Under the pieces are notes generated by a model. That model did no database searches. It had not been told where the DNA came from and was given only the letters and a program-made list of their open reading frames with translations. This document shows, one piece after another, positions 25,257 to 33,608 of a stretch of 49,402 nucleotides of DNA (its first letter is position 1; each line of letters starts with the position of its first letter). Source of the DNA: an uncultured Prevotella sp. (GTDB taxonomy: Bacteria; Bacteroidota; Bacteroidia; Bacteroidales; Bacteroidaceae); contig CAMOQW010000003.1 in NCBI GenBank assembly GCA_946623195.1, forward strand, positions 1-49,402. The letters are read 5' to 3'. A program made the translations under genes and the position numbers.

Positions 25257-27215
25257 TTACTCTATCTTCATTTCAAAGGACGACATGGGTAAACCCGTGA
25301 GCGAACGGATGTTGGCACGCAGGGGATTGTCCTTCCATGCATAGCGCACCTTGACGGCGGGCTCGCCATCCGTGTTGATAATCAGTCGCGAACCCTCCGT
25401 GCGGGCTGAGGCATTGCGGAAGCTGCGGCCATCGGTACTCAATTCCACTTCGTAGGCATCGCCGGCCTGTACGGGTTGGTCCAAGGTCAGTATGACTTTG
25501 CTGTCCTTGACTTCGACAGCAACGACCTCTGGCGATAGCTTTACCTTGTTATTATATAAAAGTTTATCAAAGCAGAGTCCGATACGCTCGGCCACCTCCT
25601 TTTTACGCAGAGGATGGATATCGACGGTTTCGCCCAAGTCGTTGATACAGGCCATTTCGGCATGGGCATCCGTCTTGGCTACCAGGCGCTGGGCCTCGCG
25701 CAGACGGGCCCAGCTGGAGTTCTGGGGCTGTGCACTAGGCTCCATGTAGTTGGCCAACTGCACGATGCAGAATGGCATCTCAGGGTCTTGCCAGCGACTG
25801 CGCCAACAGCCCATCAGCTTTCTGAGCAGGTCGGCGTAGGGGGCGGGATTGCCGGCATTCGACTCGCCCTGATACCACACCACACCGCTCAGGGCGTAGG
25901 GAGCCAGTGGATAGAGCACGGCATTATAGAGCGTGGTGGCCATATTCTGCAGCGAGACATCGCCACTGGGACATGACGGCATATCGGCACCTGCATGATG
26001 CTTCCACTGTTCGCTCAGCGGGATGAAGTCGGCAGGCATGGGGTTCAGGCTGAAACGGTCGTCGCCGAAAGCCAGCATATAGGGTTTCTCCTTGATGAAA
26101 TGAGCCGTGCCGTATTTGTTGATGAACCGGACGGTGATGACGTTGTCGCCCTCGCGCAGCATGCCAGCAGGGATATCGTAGCGGCGGGGCGGGTACTGAT
26201 AGTAGGTGCGGCCTATCTCCTGTCCGTTCAGATAGGTATAGTCGGCATCAAACAGGGTGCCCAGCAGCAGGCGGGCCGGCTGTCCGGCATGGGCTTTGTC
26301 CACCTGCACATGCTGGCGAAGCCAGATGCTGCCCACGATGCCACGCCCCTGCTTTTTGGCCCATTCCATCGAATACTGGTTGACCGTTGGCCACCCAGAG
26401 TCGTCGTAGTCGAGAGCCGTAAAGTGCTGCTGCACTCCAGGGTCTTTCTCGTTGAGCAGCTGGGTCCAGCGGTCGTTAGCACGCTGGTTGGCACGCTGCT
26501 GGGCGCGCACTAGTTCATCGTCCTGATAGAGGCGCATCTTTTCTATTTGCATGGGATAGTCGCGCTGCAGAGAGTCGGCAGAAATCCAAGCCTCGATGGG
26601 CGTACCACCCCAGCTGTTGACGATGATGCCCTGCGGCACGTTGGTCTTGGTGTGCATGCGTAGTCCTAAGAACGAGCCGACAGCCGAGAACAGCCAGGCA
26701 TTCTGCTTGTTCAGCGGTTTCCAGTTGATGGAGGTTGGCCGGATGTCGTCTTGCACACCGTGGATATTGGTCTCATTCTGCACGCGGAACAGGCGCACTT
26801 CGGGATTGTCGAAGGCATCGATTTCATGAGTATATTGTGGATAGACGCGCTCGATGGTGACGTCGATATTCGACTGACCCGAGCAGAGCCAGACGTCACC
26901 CACCAAGACATCGGTCAACTGTATCTCGTCGGCTCCCTCACCTATGATTAATGTATAGGGACCGCCGGCCTTTGTCTTGGGCAGGTCTAAGCGCCAGCGG
27001 CCCTCCTGGTCGGCTATGGTGGTGTACTGTTTCTTCTGCCAGCGGACGGTAATTTGTTGACCGGCACTGGCCTTGCCCCACACGGGGATGGGTTTGCCAC
27101 GCTGTAGCACCATACCCGACTGGAAGAGTTGGGGAAGTTGAATCTTGGCCTCTGCTCCTAAGCAAGCCATGAGGAGCAGGAGAAAGGGAAAAAGTCTGTG
27201 AGTCTTCATCATCAT
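25257..27215 (-). CDS. Sialate O-acetylesterase-type SGNH esterase (long form)
   Basis: A secreted esterase of about 652 residues with signal peptide (FPFLLLLMACLGAEAK). The nucleophile block is VWLCSGQSNIDVTIERV (about residue 107). Block III is GVVWYQGESNAGNPAPYADLLRKL (about residue 445). The catalytic Asp/His pair is probably in DLGETVDIHPLRKKEVAERI. Between blocks I and III lies a beta-galactosidase-type jelly-roll insert (GSIWLRQHVQVDKAHAG...FDADYTYLNGQEIGRTYYQYPPRRYDIP). This is the architecture of large SIAE/CE20-like enzymes in plant-polysaccharide loci. Three consecutive ATG codons (27215, 27212, 27209) make the exact start uncertain by two residues. Confidence 0.9.
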   Translation of the reverse strand: MMMKTHRLFPFLLLLMACLGAEAKIQLPQLFQSGMVLQRGKPIPVWGKASAGQQITVRWQKKQYTTIADQEGRWRLDLPKTKAGGPYTLIIGEGADEIQLTDVLVGDVWLCSGQSNIDVTIERVYPQYTHEIDAFDNPEVRLFRVQNETNIHGVQDDIRPTSINWKPLNKQNAWLFSAVGSFLGLRMHTKTNVPQGIIVNSWGGTPIEAWISADSLQRDYPMQIEKMRLYQDDELVRAQQRANQRANDRWTQLLNEKDPGVQQHFTALDYDDSGWPTVNQYSMEWAKKQGRGIVGSIWLRQHVQVDKAHAGQPARLLLGTLFDADYTYLNGQEIGRTYYQYPPRRYDIPAGMLREGDNVITVRFINKYGTAHFIKEKPYMLAFGDDRFSLNPMPADFIPLSEQWKHHAGADMPSCPSGDVSLQNMATTLYNAVLYPLAPYALSGVVWYQGESNAGNPAPYADLLRKLMGCWRSRWQDPEMPFCIVQLANYMEPSAQPQNSSWARLREAQRLVAKTDAHAEMACINDLGETVDIHPLRKKEVAERIGLCFDKLLYNNKVKLSPEVVAVEVKDSKVILTLDQPVQAGDAYEVELSTDGRSFRNASARTEGSRLIINTDGEPAVKVRYAWKDNPLRANIRSLTGLPMSSFEMKIE

Positions 27216-27238
27216 TCAGATTGTTATTAGTTTGAGTG

Positions 27239-27246
27239 CAAAAGTA
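27239..27246 (-). promoter_or_regulatory. -7 box of the long SGNH esterase gene
   Basis: TACTTTTG on the minus strand, 23 nt upstream of the first ATG. A TTTG lies 22 nt further upstream (27269-27272), slightly off the usual spacing. Confidence 0.6.
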
Positions 27247-27353
27247 AACAAAAACTTAGAAGAACCGACAAAATATCAGCACTTTATTAGCCCATGCAAC
27301 AAAAGAGAATGCTTTTTGTAACATAGGGAAACGTCGATTCCAACGGAATATGC

Positions 27354-27361
27354 TACCTTTG
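27354..27361 (+). promoter_or_regulatory. -7 box of the xylan-use operon
   Basis: TACCTTTG, 26 nt upstream of the symporter ATG at 27388. No TTTG is found at the usual -33 distance, which would fit dependence on an activator. Confidence 0.6.
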
Positions 27362-27387
27362 CAAACGGAAATAACTAATTACAACTC

Positions 27388-28806
27388 ATGGCTACAAACG
27401 AAACACAAGGAGCAAAAGGCTTCTACAAACTATCCTGGCTACAGCGCATCGGCTTCGGCTCCGGTGACCTGGCTCAGAATCTTATCTATCAGACCATCAG
27501 CATGTATCTGCTGTTCTTCTATACCAACATCTATGGTCTGGACCCGGCAGATGCTGCCACCATGTTCCTGGTGGTTCGTCTGGTGGATGTACTGTGGGAT
27601 CCCCTGGTTGGCACCTATGTCGACAAGCACAATCCCAAGTTGGGCAAATACCGCTCCTACCTCGTCTTGGGCGGCATTCCCTTGACGGGTTTTGCCATCT
27701 TGTGTTTCTGGAATGGCTTTGCACCTTCGCTGGTCTACGCATACGTCACGTATGTGGGCATGTCCATGCTATATACCTTAATTAATGTGCCTTACGGTGC
27801 ACTGAACTCATCGCTGACCCGCGACACCGATGAAATCACCACGCTGACGTCGGTCCGTATGTTCCTGGCCAATGTGGGAGGCCTCTGTGTGGCGTCGGGC
27901 ATTCCCTTGGTGGTTGCGGTCTTTGCTCCCAAGGATGCCAGCGGCGAGGCTATCATCAATACGCCGGATGCTGCGGCGGCCTGGTTTACCACGATGGCCA
28001 TCTATGCCATTGTAGGCATGGTGCTGCTCTTCTTCTGTTTCACGCAGACCAAGGAGCGCGTGGTAATGGATGCCAAGGATATGCAGGACGTGAAGGTATC
28101 GGACCTCTGGAAGGAGTTTGTGCGCAACCGCCCGCTGCGCATCCTGGCCTTCTTCTTCATCACGGCCTTTGCCATGATGTCGGTGGGCAATGCAGCCGGT
28201 TCCTATTATATGACCTGTAACCTGCAGGCCACCAGCGACCAGCTGGCCATCTTCATGGGACTGGGTTCGGTGCCTGCCTTCATCTTCATGCCCCTGGTGC
28301 CTGCCATCAAGAAGCAGGTGGGCAAGCGCGGCATGTTCAACATCTTCCTGACCATAGCCATTATCGGCATGGCCATCCTCTATGTGGTGTCCGTGGTTCC
28401 GTCGCTGAAGTCGCAAATGTGGATAGTCTATGTGGCACAGTTCATCAAGTCGACGGGTGTCATCGTGGCTACGGGCTACATGTGGGCATTGGTGCCTGAG
28501 GTCATTTCCTATGGTGAATACACCACGGGCAAGCGCATCTCGGGTATTGTCAACGCGCTGACAGGCATTTTCTTCAAGGCCGGTATGGCCCTGGGCGGTG
28601 TGGTGCCCGGACTGGTGCTGGCCTACGTGGGCTTCAATGCCAAGGAGACCGTGCAGACGCCGTTTGCCGAGCAGGGCATTCTGTGGCTGGTATGTGTCAT
28701 CCCCGCCCTGCTGTTAGGGCTGGCCATGTTCATCATCTCGAAGTATGAGCTGACGGATGAGGTCATCGACAAGATCAACATTGAAATAGAAAAGCGTAAC
28801 AAGTAA
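27388..28806 (+). CDS. xynD: GPH-family sugar:cation symporter (XynD-like)
   Basis: A 472-residue inner-membrane transporter of the glycoside-pentoside-hexuronide:cation family with about 12 TM helices. It has the family start LSWLQRIGFGSGDLAQNLIYQTISMYLLFFYTNIYG and the loop LVDVLWDPLVGTYVDKHNPKLGKYR. LINVPYGALNSSLTRD follows in the fourth helix region. It is followed directly, with zero spacing, by a GH10 xylanase gene and then a GH43 gene. That is the order reported for the Prevotella bryantii xyn cluster, so it probably imports xylo-oligosaccharides. The symbol rests on that context. Confidence 0.88.
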   Translation: MATNETQGAKGFYKLSWLQRIGFGSGDLAQNLIYQTISMYLLFFYTNIYGLDPADAATMFLVVRLVDVLWDPLVGTYVDKHNPKLGKYRSYLVLGGIPLTGFAILCFWNGFAPSLVYAYVTYVGMSMLYTLINVPYGALNSSLTRDTDEITTLTSVRMFLANVGGLCVASGIPLVVAVFAPKDASGEAIINTPDAAAAWFTTMAIYAIVGMVLLFFCFTQTKERVVMDAKDMQDVKVSDLWKEFVRNRPLRILAFFFITAFAMMSVGNAAGSYYMTCNLQATSDQLAIFMGLGSVPAFIFMPLVPAIKKQVGKRGMFNIFLTIAIIGMAILYVVSVVPSLKSQMWIVYVAQFIKSTGVIVATGYMWALVPEVISYGEYTTGKRISGIVNALTGIFFKAGMALGGVVPGLVLAYVGFNAKETVQTPFAEQGILWLVCVIPALLLGLAMFIISKYELTDEVIDKINIEIEKRNK

Positions 28807-30015
28807 ATGAAAGTTTTTAGGTTAGTAGTTTTTATATTAGTAGTGTTTGCATCTGAGACAGCGTTTGCGCAGAGCTCGAGAGGAGTTGTAGGCAAACGCA
28901 GTCTCTCCGATGCGCCCACCACGACCCTGAAGGACGCCTACCGCGACTATTGGTACACGGGGGTCAGCGTCAATCAGTGGGAGGTGGAAGCTGACCTGAC
29001 AGGCTCGAATGTTCATGACGTCACCGGACAGGTGTCCAACGACCAGACTGCTAACTGGGACGTCATCACGAAAAACTTCAACTGGGTGGTAGCCGAGAAC
29101 TGCATGAAGTGCGAGGTGATTCATCCGAAGGAGGGTGTCTACGACTTCACGCTGGCCGACAAGTTCGTCGACAAGGCCAAGGCTGCCGGCCTGAAGGTGC
29201 TGGGCCACTGTCTCGTCTGGCATTCACAGTGTGCCCCCTGGTTCCACTACGATGAGAAAGGCAACTTAGTGAGTGCCGAAGTGCTGAAGAAGCGTCTGCG
29301 CGAACATATCTATACCATTGTCAATCATTTCCGCGGTCGGGTGGATGCCTGGGACGTGGTGAACGAGGCCTTTGAGGATGACGGAACGCCCCGCAAGAGC
29401 CTCTTCTACCAGATTCTGGGTGCCGACTATATCCCGCTGGCGTTCCAGTATGCCCATGAGGCCGACCCGACGGTGGAACTGTATTACAACGACTTCTCAA
29501 TGAACAAGGCTTCGAAGGTGGAGGGTGTTTGCCGCTTCTTCGGTCCGCTCATCAGGCAGGGACTGCCCGTTACGGCTATCGGCATGCAGGGCCACCTCAT
29601 CTTGGAAGACAACAACTACGTGCAGGAATACGAGCACTCTATCAACACCATTGTGGCTACGGGCGTCAAAACATTCTTTTCAGAACTCGACCTCTCCGTA
29701 CTGCCCAATCCCTTCGGATTCTCAGGGGCCAACGTCAGCGACCGCTTCGCCTACCGCCCTGAGATGGACCCTTACAAGAAGGGGCTGACCAAGGAGCAGG
29801 AAAAGAAGATAGAAGACTTCTGGGTAAGCTTCTACCGGATGCTGCTGGGTCACCATCAGGACATCCTACGAGTGAACTTCTGGTGTCTGAACGATGCCAA
29901 CTCCTGGCGCAACGACTTCCCCATCAAGGGCCGTACCGACTATGCCACACTCTTCGACCGCCAGAACCGGCCCAAGCCCTTTATCAGCAAACTCATTGAA
30001 CTGGTGAAACCTTGA
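28807..30015 (+). CDS. xynA: Endo-1,4-beta-xylanase, GH10
   Basis: A 402-residue exported xylanase with signal peptide (VFRLVVFILVVFASETAFAQ). The GH10 barrel shows NWVVAENCMKCEVIHP, GHCLVWHSQCAPWF, the acid/base Glu in DAWDVVNEAFEDDG (about residue 185) and the nucleophile Glu in TFFSELDLSV (about residue 294). WCLNDANSWRNDFP lines the far end of the cleft. No carbohydrate-binding module is present. It cuts xylan outside the cytoplasm. The ATG follows the symporter stop codon immediately. A 7-nt repeat array (30012-30039) starts at its own stop codon. Confidence 0.95.
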   Translation: MKVFRLVVFILVVFASETAFAQSSRGVVGKRSLSDAPTTTLKDAYRDYWYTGVSVNQWEVEADLTGSNVHDVTGQVSNDQTANWDVITKNFNWVVAENCMKCEVIHPKEGVYDFTLADKFVDKAKAAGLKVLGHCLVWHSQCAPWFHYDEKGNLVSAEVLKKRLREHIYTIVNHFRGRVDAWDVVNEAFEDDGTPRKSLFYQILGADYIPLAFQYAHEADPTVELYYNDFSMNKASKVEGVCRFFGPLIRQGLPVTAIGMQGHLILEDNNYVQEYEHSINTIVATGVKTFFSELDLSVLPNPFGFSGANVSDRFAYRPEMDPYKKGLTKEQEKKIEDFWVSFYRMLLGHHQDILRVNFWCLNDANSWRNDFPIKGRTDYATLFDRQNRPKPFISKLIELVKP

Positions 30016-30039
30016 ACCTTGAACGTTGAACTTTGAACT
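30012..30039 (+). repeat. Heptamer repeat after the xylanase gene
   Basis: Four 7-nt units TTGAAC(C/G/T) starting at the stop codon (TGA 30013-30015) and running into the 32-nt gap before the GH43 gene. The same heptamer family recurs, inverted, at 32972. Confidence 0.85.
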
Positions 30040-30047
30040 AAAAACAA

Positions 30048-31085
30048 ATGAATATGAAACCACGCTATTTATTTCCACAAGACTATATGGCCGACCCCTC
30101 GGCCAATGTGTTTAACGGACGGCTGTATGTCTACCCCAGCCACGACTGGGATGCCGGCGAATGCTTCGACGACGATGGCGGCCACTTCCAAATGAAGGAT
30201 TACCACGTGCTGTCGTGGGACGACGTAGAGCACGACGAGGCCACCGATCATGGTGCTATCCTCGATGTCAAGGATGTGCAGTGGGCCGAGAAGCAGATGT
30301 GGGACAATGACGTCGTGGAAAAGGACGGCAAATACTACCTCATCTTCTCTGCCAAGGCCTACGACGGAGTGTTCCGCCTGGGTGTGGCCGTCAGCGACAA
30401 GCCGGAAGGCCCGTTCAAGGCCATGCCGCAGCCCATTCGCGGCTCGTTCTCCATCGACCCCTGCGTGTTCAAGGACGACGACGGCCAGATATACTGCTAC
30501 TTCGGCGGACTCTGGGGCGGACAGCTGCAGTGGTGGCATCCGCTGCCCGGCGGACTGGCTCCCGTCCTGGGCAAGTATGGCGACCAGAACGGACTCGTCG
30601 ACCTGGGGGCAGCTCCTGACCACCAGGGCGAGCTCTTCACCCGAGCCGATGCTCCTGCCATCCCCAGTGCCGTGGTTCGCATGAGTGCCGATGTCCAGCA
30701 GTTTGCTGAGGCCCCCCGCGATGTCGTGGTGCTCGACGAGAATGGACAGCCCATGAAGGCCGGCGACCCGCATCGCTTCTTCGAGGCGTCGTGGATGCAC
30801 AAGTATCAGGGCAAATACTATTTCTCCTATTCTACCGGCGACAGCCATTTCCTGTGCTATGCCATCGGTGACAATCCCTACGGACCCTTCCGCTACCAGG
30901 GGGTCATCCTCGACCCCGTAGTGGGCTGGACTACCCACCACTCCATCGTGGAGTACAGAGGGCAGTGGTATCTGTTCTACCACGACTGCGTACCCTCCAA
31001 CGACATCACCCATCTGCGCTCGCTGAAGGTACAGCGGCTGTTCTACAACGAGGATGGAACGATACAGAAGGTCGTGAATGAATAA
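30048..31085 (+). CDS. xynB: Glycoside hydrolase family 43 (beta-xylosidase/arabinofuranosidase type)
   Basis: A 345-residue enzyme with no signal peptide, so cytoplasmic. The five-bladed propeller triad is visible: base Asp in FPQDYMADPSANVF (about residue 17), pKa-modulating Asp in SFSIDPCVFKDDDG and acid Glu in RFFEASWMHKYQGKYYF. GGQLQWW and WTTHHSIVEYRGQWYLFYHDC are further family text. It probably trims imported xylo-oligosaccharides, like the XynB enzyme of Prevotella xyn clusters. An alternative start lies at 30054. The stop overlaps the sigma factor start by 8 nt (ATGAATAA). Confidence 0.92.
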   Translation: MNMKPRYLFPQDYMADPSANVFNGRLYVYPSHDWDAGECFDDDGGHFQMKDYHVLSWDDVEHDEATDHGAILDVKDVQWAEKQMWDNDVVEKDGKYYLIFSAKAYDGVFRLGVAVSDKPEGPFKAMPQPIRGSFSIDPCVFKDDDGQIYCYFGGLWGGQLQWWHPLPGGLAPVLGKYGDQNGLVDLGAAPDHQGELFTRADAPAIPSAVVRMSADVQQFAEAPRDVVVLDENGQPMKAGDPHRFFEASWMHKYQGKYYFSYSTGDSHFLCYAIGDNPYGPFRYQGVILDPVVGWTTHHSIVEYRGQWYLFYHDCVPSNDITHLRSLKVQRLFYNEDGTIQKVVNE

Positions 31086-31575
31086 CAAGTTCAACCATAT
31101 TACCAACTATTATACTCAGCATCGCGATGAAATCACGTATTTCATCGCGGTGCGCATTGCTAATGCCGACGAGGCGCAGGACATGGTGCAAGACCTGTTT
31201 CTGCGCCTGCTCGGCAGCCACAGGCTCATCACTCCCCAAACCCTGCCTTGCCTGGTCTTCACCATGGCCCGCCACGCCGTGAGCGACTACTACCGTCGCC
31301 GCCGCGTCCATGAAGAATACGAACACCTGATCAAAAAGGCCGATTCCACCTGCGAGATGGAATCCGTCATATCGGCCCGTCAGCTCATGGAGCGCATGGA
31401 GCGTTCCCTGGCGCGACTGCCCGAAACCTGTGCCCGCGTCTACCGTCTGCATATCTACGACGGCATGAAAGTCGGCGAGATAGCCCAAGAACTCGCACTG
31501 CCCTACAAGCAGGTGGAAAACCGATTAGGACAGGCCCGTAAGACCGTACGCCAGCAACTCAGAGCCTGCATGTAG
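31078..31575 (+). CDS. ECF-type RNA polymerase sigma factor
   Basis: A 165-residue group IV sigma factor. Region 2 is ITYFIAVRIANADEAQDMVQDLFLRLL (about residues 20-46). Region 4 is LARLPETCARVYRLHIYDGMKVGEIAQELALPYKQVENRLGQARKTVRQQL (about residues 110-160), a clear helix-turn-helix. It overlaps the GH43 gene by 8 nt (ATGAATAA), so it is translated with the xylan operon. No FecR-type anti-sigma gene or SusC gene lies beside it, which is unusual for Bacteroidota ECF factors. Its targets cannot be identified from sequence. A palindrome array follows. Confidence 0.93.
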   Translation: MNNKFNHITNYYTQHRDEITYFIAVRIANADEAQDMVQDLFLRLLGSHRLITPQTLPCLVFTMARHAVSDYYRRRRVHEEYEHLIKKADSTCEMESVISARQLMERMERSLARLPETCARVYRLHIYDGMKVGEIAQELALPYKQVENRLGQARKTVRQQLRACM

Positions 31576-31603
31576 ATGCGTGCCTCTTGAGCCTTGAGTC
31601 TAC

Positions 31604-31756
31604 GCGTTACTAATGCATGGGGCTGCGCATTACTAATGCACAGGGTTAAGGCTCATGTAAAGGCACCTTATTCTCCAATAAGGGCGGGTTATTCTCCAAT
31701 AAAGGCGGGTTATTCTCCAATAAAGGCAGGTTATTGCGCAATAAGCGTGCCTTATC
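31604..31756. repeat. Tandem palindrome array, 21-bp period
   Basis: This fills most of the 297-nt gap between the sigma factor and GH35-like genes. GCGTTACTAATGC (31604-31616) and GCATTACTAATGC (31627-31639) are odd palindromes. Then four 14-nt palindromic units start at 31668, 31689, 31710 and 31731, exactly 21 bp apart: TTATTCTCCAATAA three times, then the perfect TTATTGCGCAATAA. They are separated by 7-nt spacers (GGGCGGG, AGGCGGG, AGGCAGG, GCGTGCC). A truncated TTATC follows at 31752. No coding potential is evident. Confidence 0.9.
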
Positions 31757-31808
31757 GGGCGAAGAGGGATGAAGGTGAGTGATGAGAGGCGATTTTTTCG
31801 GGAAAACA

Positions 31809-31840
31809 TTTGGAGTGTAAGGAATTATTTCTTACTTTTG
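31809..31840 (+). promoter_or_regulatory. Promoter of the GH35-like gene
   Basis: TTTG (31809-31812), 20 nt, then TACTTTTG (31833-31840): a full Bacteroidota consensus promoter. The ATG at 31873 is 32 nt further on. Confidence 0.8.
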
Positions 31841-31872
31841 CAATAAGAAAACAAACCTAAACACAGAGAACG

Positions 31873-33483
31873 ATGCGTACGAAACTACTGACATTACTGA
31901 TACTTTTTGCCTCAGTGCTACAGGCCCAAAATGACCTGTTTATTCTGGGTGGCGAGCTGAGCAACTCGGCAGCCACCTCAGTCGAAGACATCGACGAGGT
32001 GATGCCTCGCATGAAGGCGTTGGGGCTGAACACGGTGCTGGTGCCTGCCTACTGGGAACTGCTGGAACCGGAAGAGGGGAGGTTCGACTTCACGCTGATA
32101 GACCGTACGGTGCTGCGTGCCCGCGAAAACCGGCTGCAGGTGGTGTTCCTATGGTTTGGGGCCTGGAAGAACTCGATGTCATGCTATGCGCCCCTGTGGT
32201 TCAAGCAAGACACCCGTCGGTTTCCGCGAGCCCGCACGGCAGAAGGGAAACCCCTGGAGATTGCCAGCGCCTTCTCGGAAGAGGTGTTCCAGGCCGACAA
32301 CCGGGCCTTTGGTGAACTGATGAAGCACATCAGCATGACGGCTGCCGATGTGGTCAGTATGGTGCAGGTAGAAAACGAAATCGGTATGCTGGAGGCGGCA
32401 CGCGACCACTCGCAAGCGGCAGAGAAAGCCTACGACTCGGAGATTCCGAAGTCGCTCTATAAGGCCGTTGGAATCGACCATTCCACCACCTGGCGGGCTC
32501 TGTATGGCAACGACCCTTATGGTGAGGAGAAGTTCATGGCATACCATTATGCCCGCTACGTGGGTCGCTTGTGCCAGACGGCTAGGAAATACTCCCGGAT
32601 ACCGCTCTACGTGAATGCCGCCATGAACAGCAGGGGACGCCAACCGGGGCAATATCCGGCGGCAGGACCCTTGGCTCATCTCATCGACTTCTGGCACGCT
32701 GGGGCTCCGCAGTTGCTCTGCTTGGCACCCGATATCTACGACAGCGGCTTCAAGGGATGGGCCGACCGCTATGCCTTGCCCAATAATCCCCTTTTCATCC
32801 CGGAAACGCGATGCTGCGAAAACAGTGGCGCACGCGCCATGTATGCCTTTGGCGAGCACCGTGCCCTCGGCTTCTCACCCTTTGCCATCGACCAGGCTTC
32901 CGACCGCCAGACGCAGAGCATCACCGCAGCCTATTCGCTGTTGTGCCAGCTGAGAAGTCGCGAAATGAAAGGTTCAAAGTTCAAGGTGCAACGGCAATGG
33001 GGCCTGCTCTTCGACCAGCAGGACCAGGAACGCACTATCCGGGTGGAGGAAGACGGGATGGTGATTACCTGTCGCCACTATTTCACGCTCCCTTGGGACC
33101 CACGGGCCTCCGACGGCACCACATGGCCAGAGGGGGGCGCCATCCTGATGAAATGGGGCAAAAACGAATATCTGCTGGCTGGCACGGGGGTGGTTGTCAA
33201 CTTTGCCACCGAATATGAAAAGGTTCGTGAGGAACAGACGGTGCTGGGTGAAGACGGTTTCAACGTTGCCGGCAGCGGAAAGAGGAAAGAAAAGGTGAAT
33301 GGCCATACCTTCAACGGCCCAAGGATAGGCATAGCCGCCGTGGACGAAGTGACCATCGATGAAACCGGCGAGATGAGGCTGCTGCGACGCTTGAATGGTG
33401 ACCAGACCCACCAGGGCAGGCACGTCAGAATAGCCTGCGGCGACTGGAAGATACTGCACATCAGGCTGTATCGGTATGAGTAG
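31873..33483 (+). CDS. GH35-like glycoside hydrolase with DUF5597-type C terminus
   Basis: A 536-residue exported enzyme (signal peptide KLLTLLILFASVLQAQ). The barrel opens with FILGGELSNSAATS and ALGLNTVLVPAYWELLEPEEGRFDF, typical of the beta-galactosidase clan. The acid/base Glu is in MVQVENEIGM (about residue 174). The nucleophile may be in NPLFIPETRCC (about residue 312). The C-terminal beta domain (YLLAGTGVVVNFA) fits the DUF5597-type tail. Specificity, perhaps xylan side-chain galactose or arabinose, is inferred from context. A short segment, KGSKFKVQR (about residue 366), is encoded by a 7-nt repeat that may be a small insertion. Confidence 0.87.
   Translation: MRTKLLTLLILFASVLQAQNDLFILGGELSNSAATSVEDIDEVMPRMKALGLNTVLVPAYWELLEPEEGRFDFTLIDRTVLRARENRLQVVFLWFGAWKNSMSCYAPLWFKQDTRRFPRARTAEGKPLEIASAFSEEVFQADNRAFGELMKHISMTAADVVSMVQVENEIGMLEAARDHSQAAEKAYDSEIPKSLYKAVGIDHSTTWRALYGNDPYGEEKFMAYHYARYVGRLCQTARKYSRIPLYVNAAMNSRGRQPGQYPAAGPLAHLIDFWHAGAPQLLCLAPDIYDSGFKGWADRYALPNNPLFIPETRCCENSGARAMYAFGEHRALGFSPFAIDQASDRQTQSITAAYSLLCQLRSREMKGSKFKVQRQWGLLFDQQDQERTIRVEEDGMVITCRHYFTLPWDPRASDGTTWPEGGAILMKWGKNEYLLAGTGVVVNFATEYEKVREEQTVLGEDGFNVAGSGKRKEKVNGHTFNGPRIGIAAVDEVTIDETGEMRLLRRLNGDQTHQGRHVRIACGDWKILHIRLYRYE
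32972..32992. repeat. Heptamer repeat inside the GH35-like gene
   Basis: GTTCAAA, GTTCAAG and GTGCAAC follow one another in frame and encode GSKFKVQ-type text. GTTCAAA is the reverse complement of the TTTGAAC heptamer seen at 30012-30039. Confidence 0.7.
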
Positions 33484-33511
33484 AGTTGAGAGTTGACAGT
33501 TGATAGTTGAG
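33484..33511 (+). repeat. Heptamer repeat after the GH35-like gene
   Basis: Four 7-nt units AGTTGA(G/C/T) begin directly after the TAG stop codon (33481-33483). The array lies in the gap before the DEAD-box helicase gene. Confidence 0.85.
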
Positions 33512-33574
33512 AGGTAAAACGTTAAGAAACCACAAAATGTGGCATATATATAAGGTATAATGAAAACTTTTGCC

Positions 33575-33582
33575 TACTTTTG
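33575..33582 (+). promoter_or_regulatory. -7 box of the DEAD-box helicase gene
   Basis: TACTTTTG. It lies inside the longest open frame (TTG at 33570), which rules out that start and points to GTG 33603 or TTG 33609. Confidence 0.65.
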
Positions 33583-33608
33583 CAGCCCGAATTAGTAATA
33601 GAGTGATT

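Noticed and set aside
31604..31756. CRISPR array
   Set aside because: Units are 14 nt with 7-nt near-constant spacers, far too short for CRISPR repeats and spacers, and no cas gene is present.
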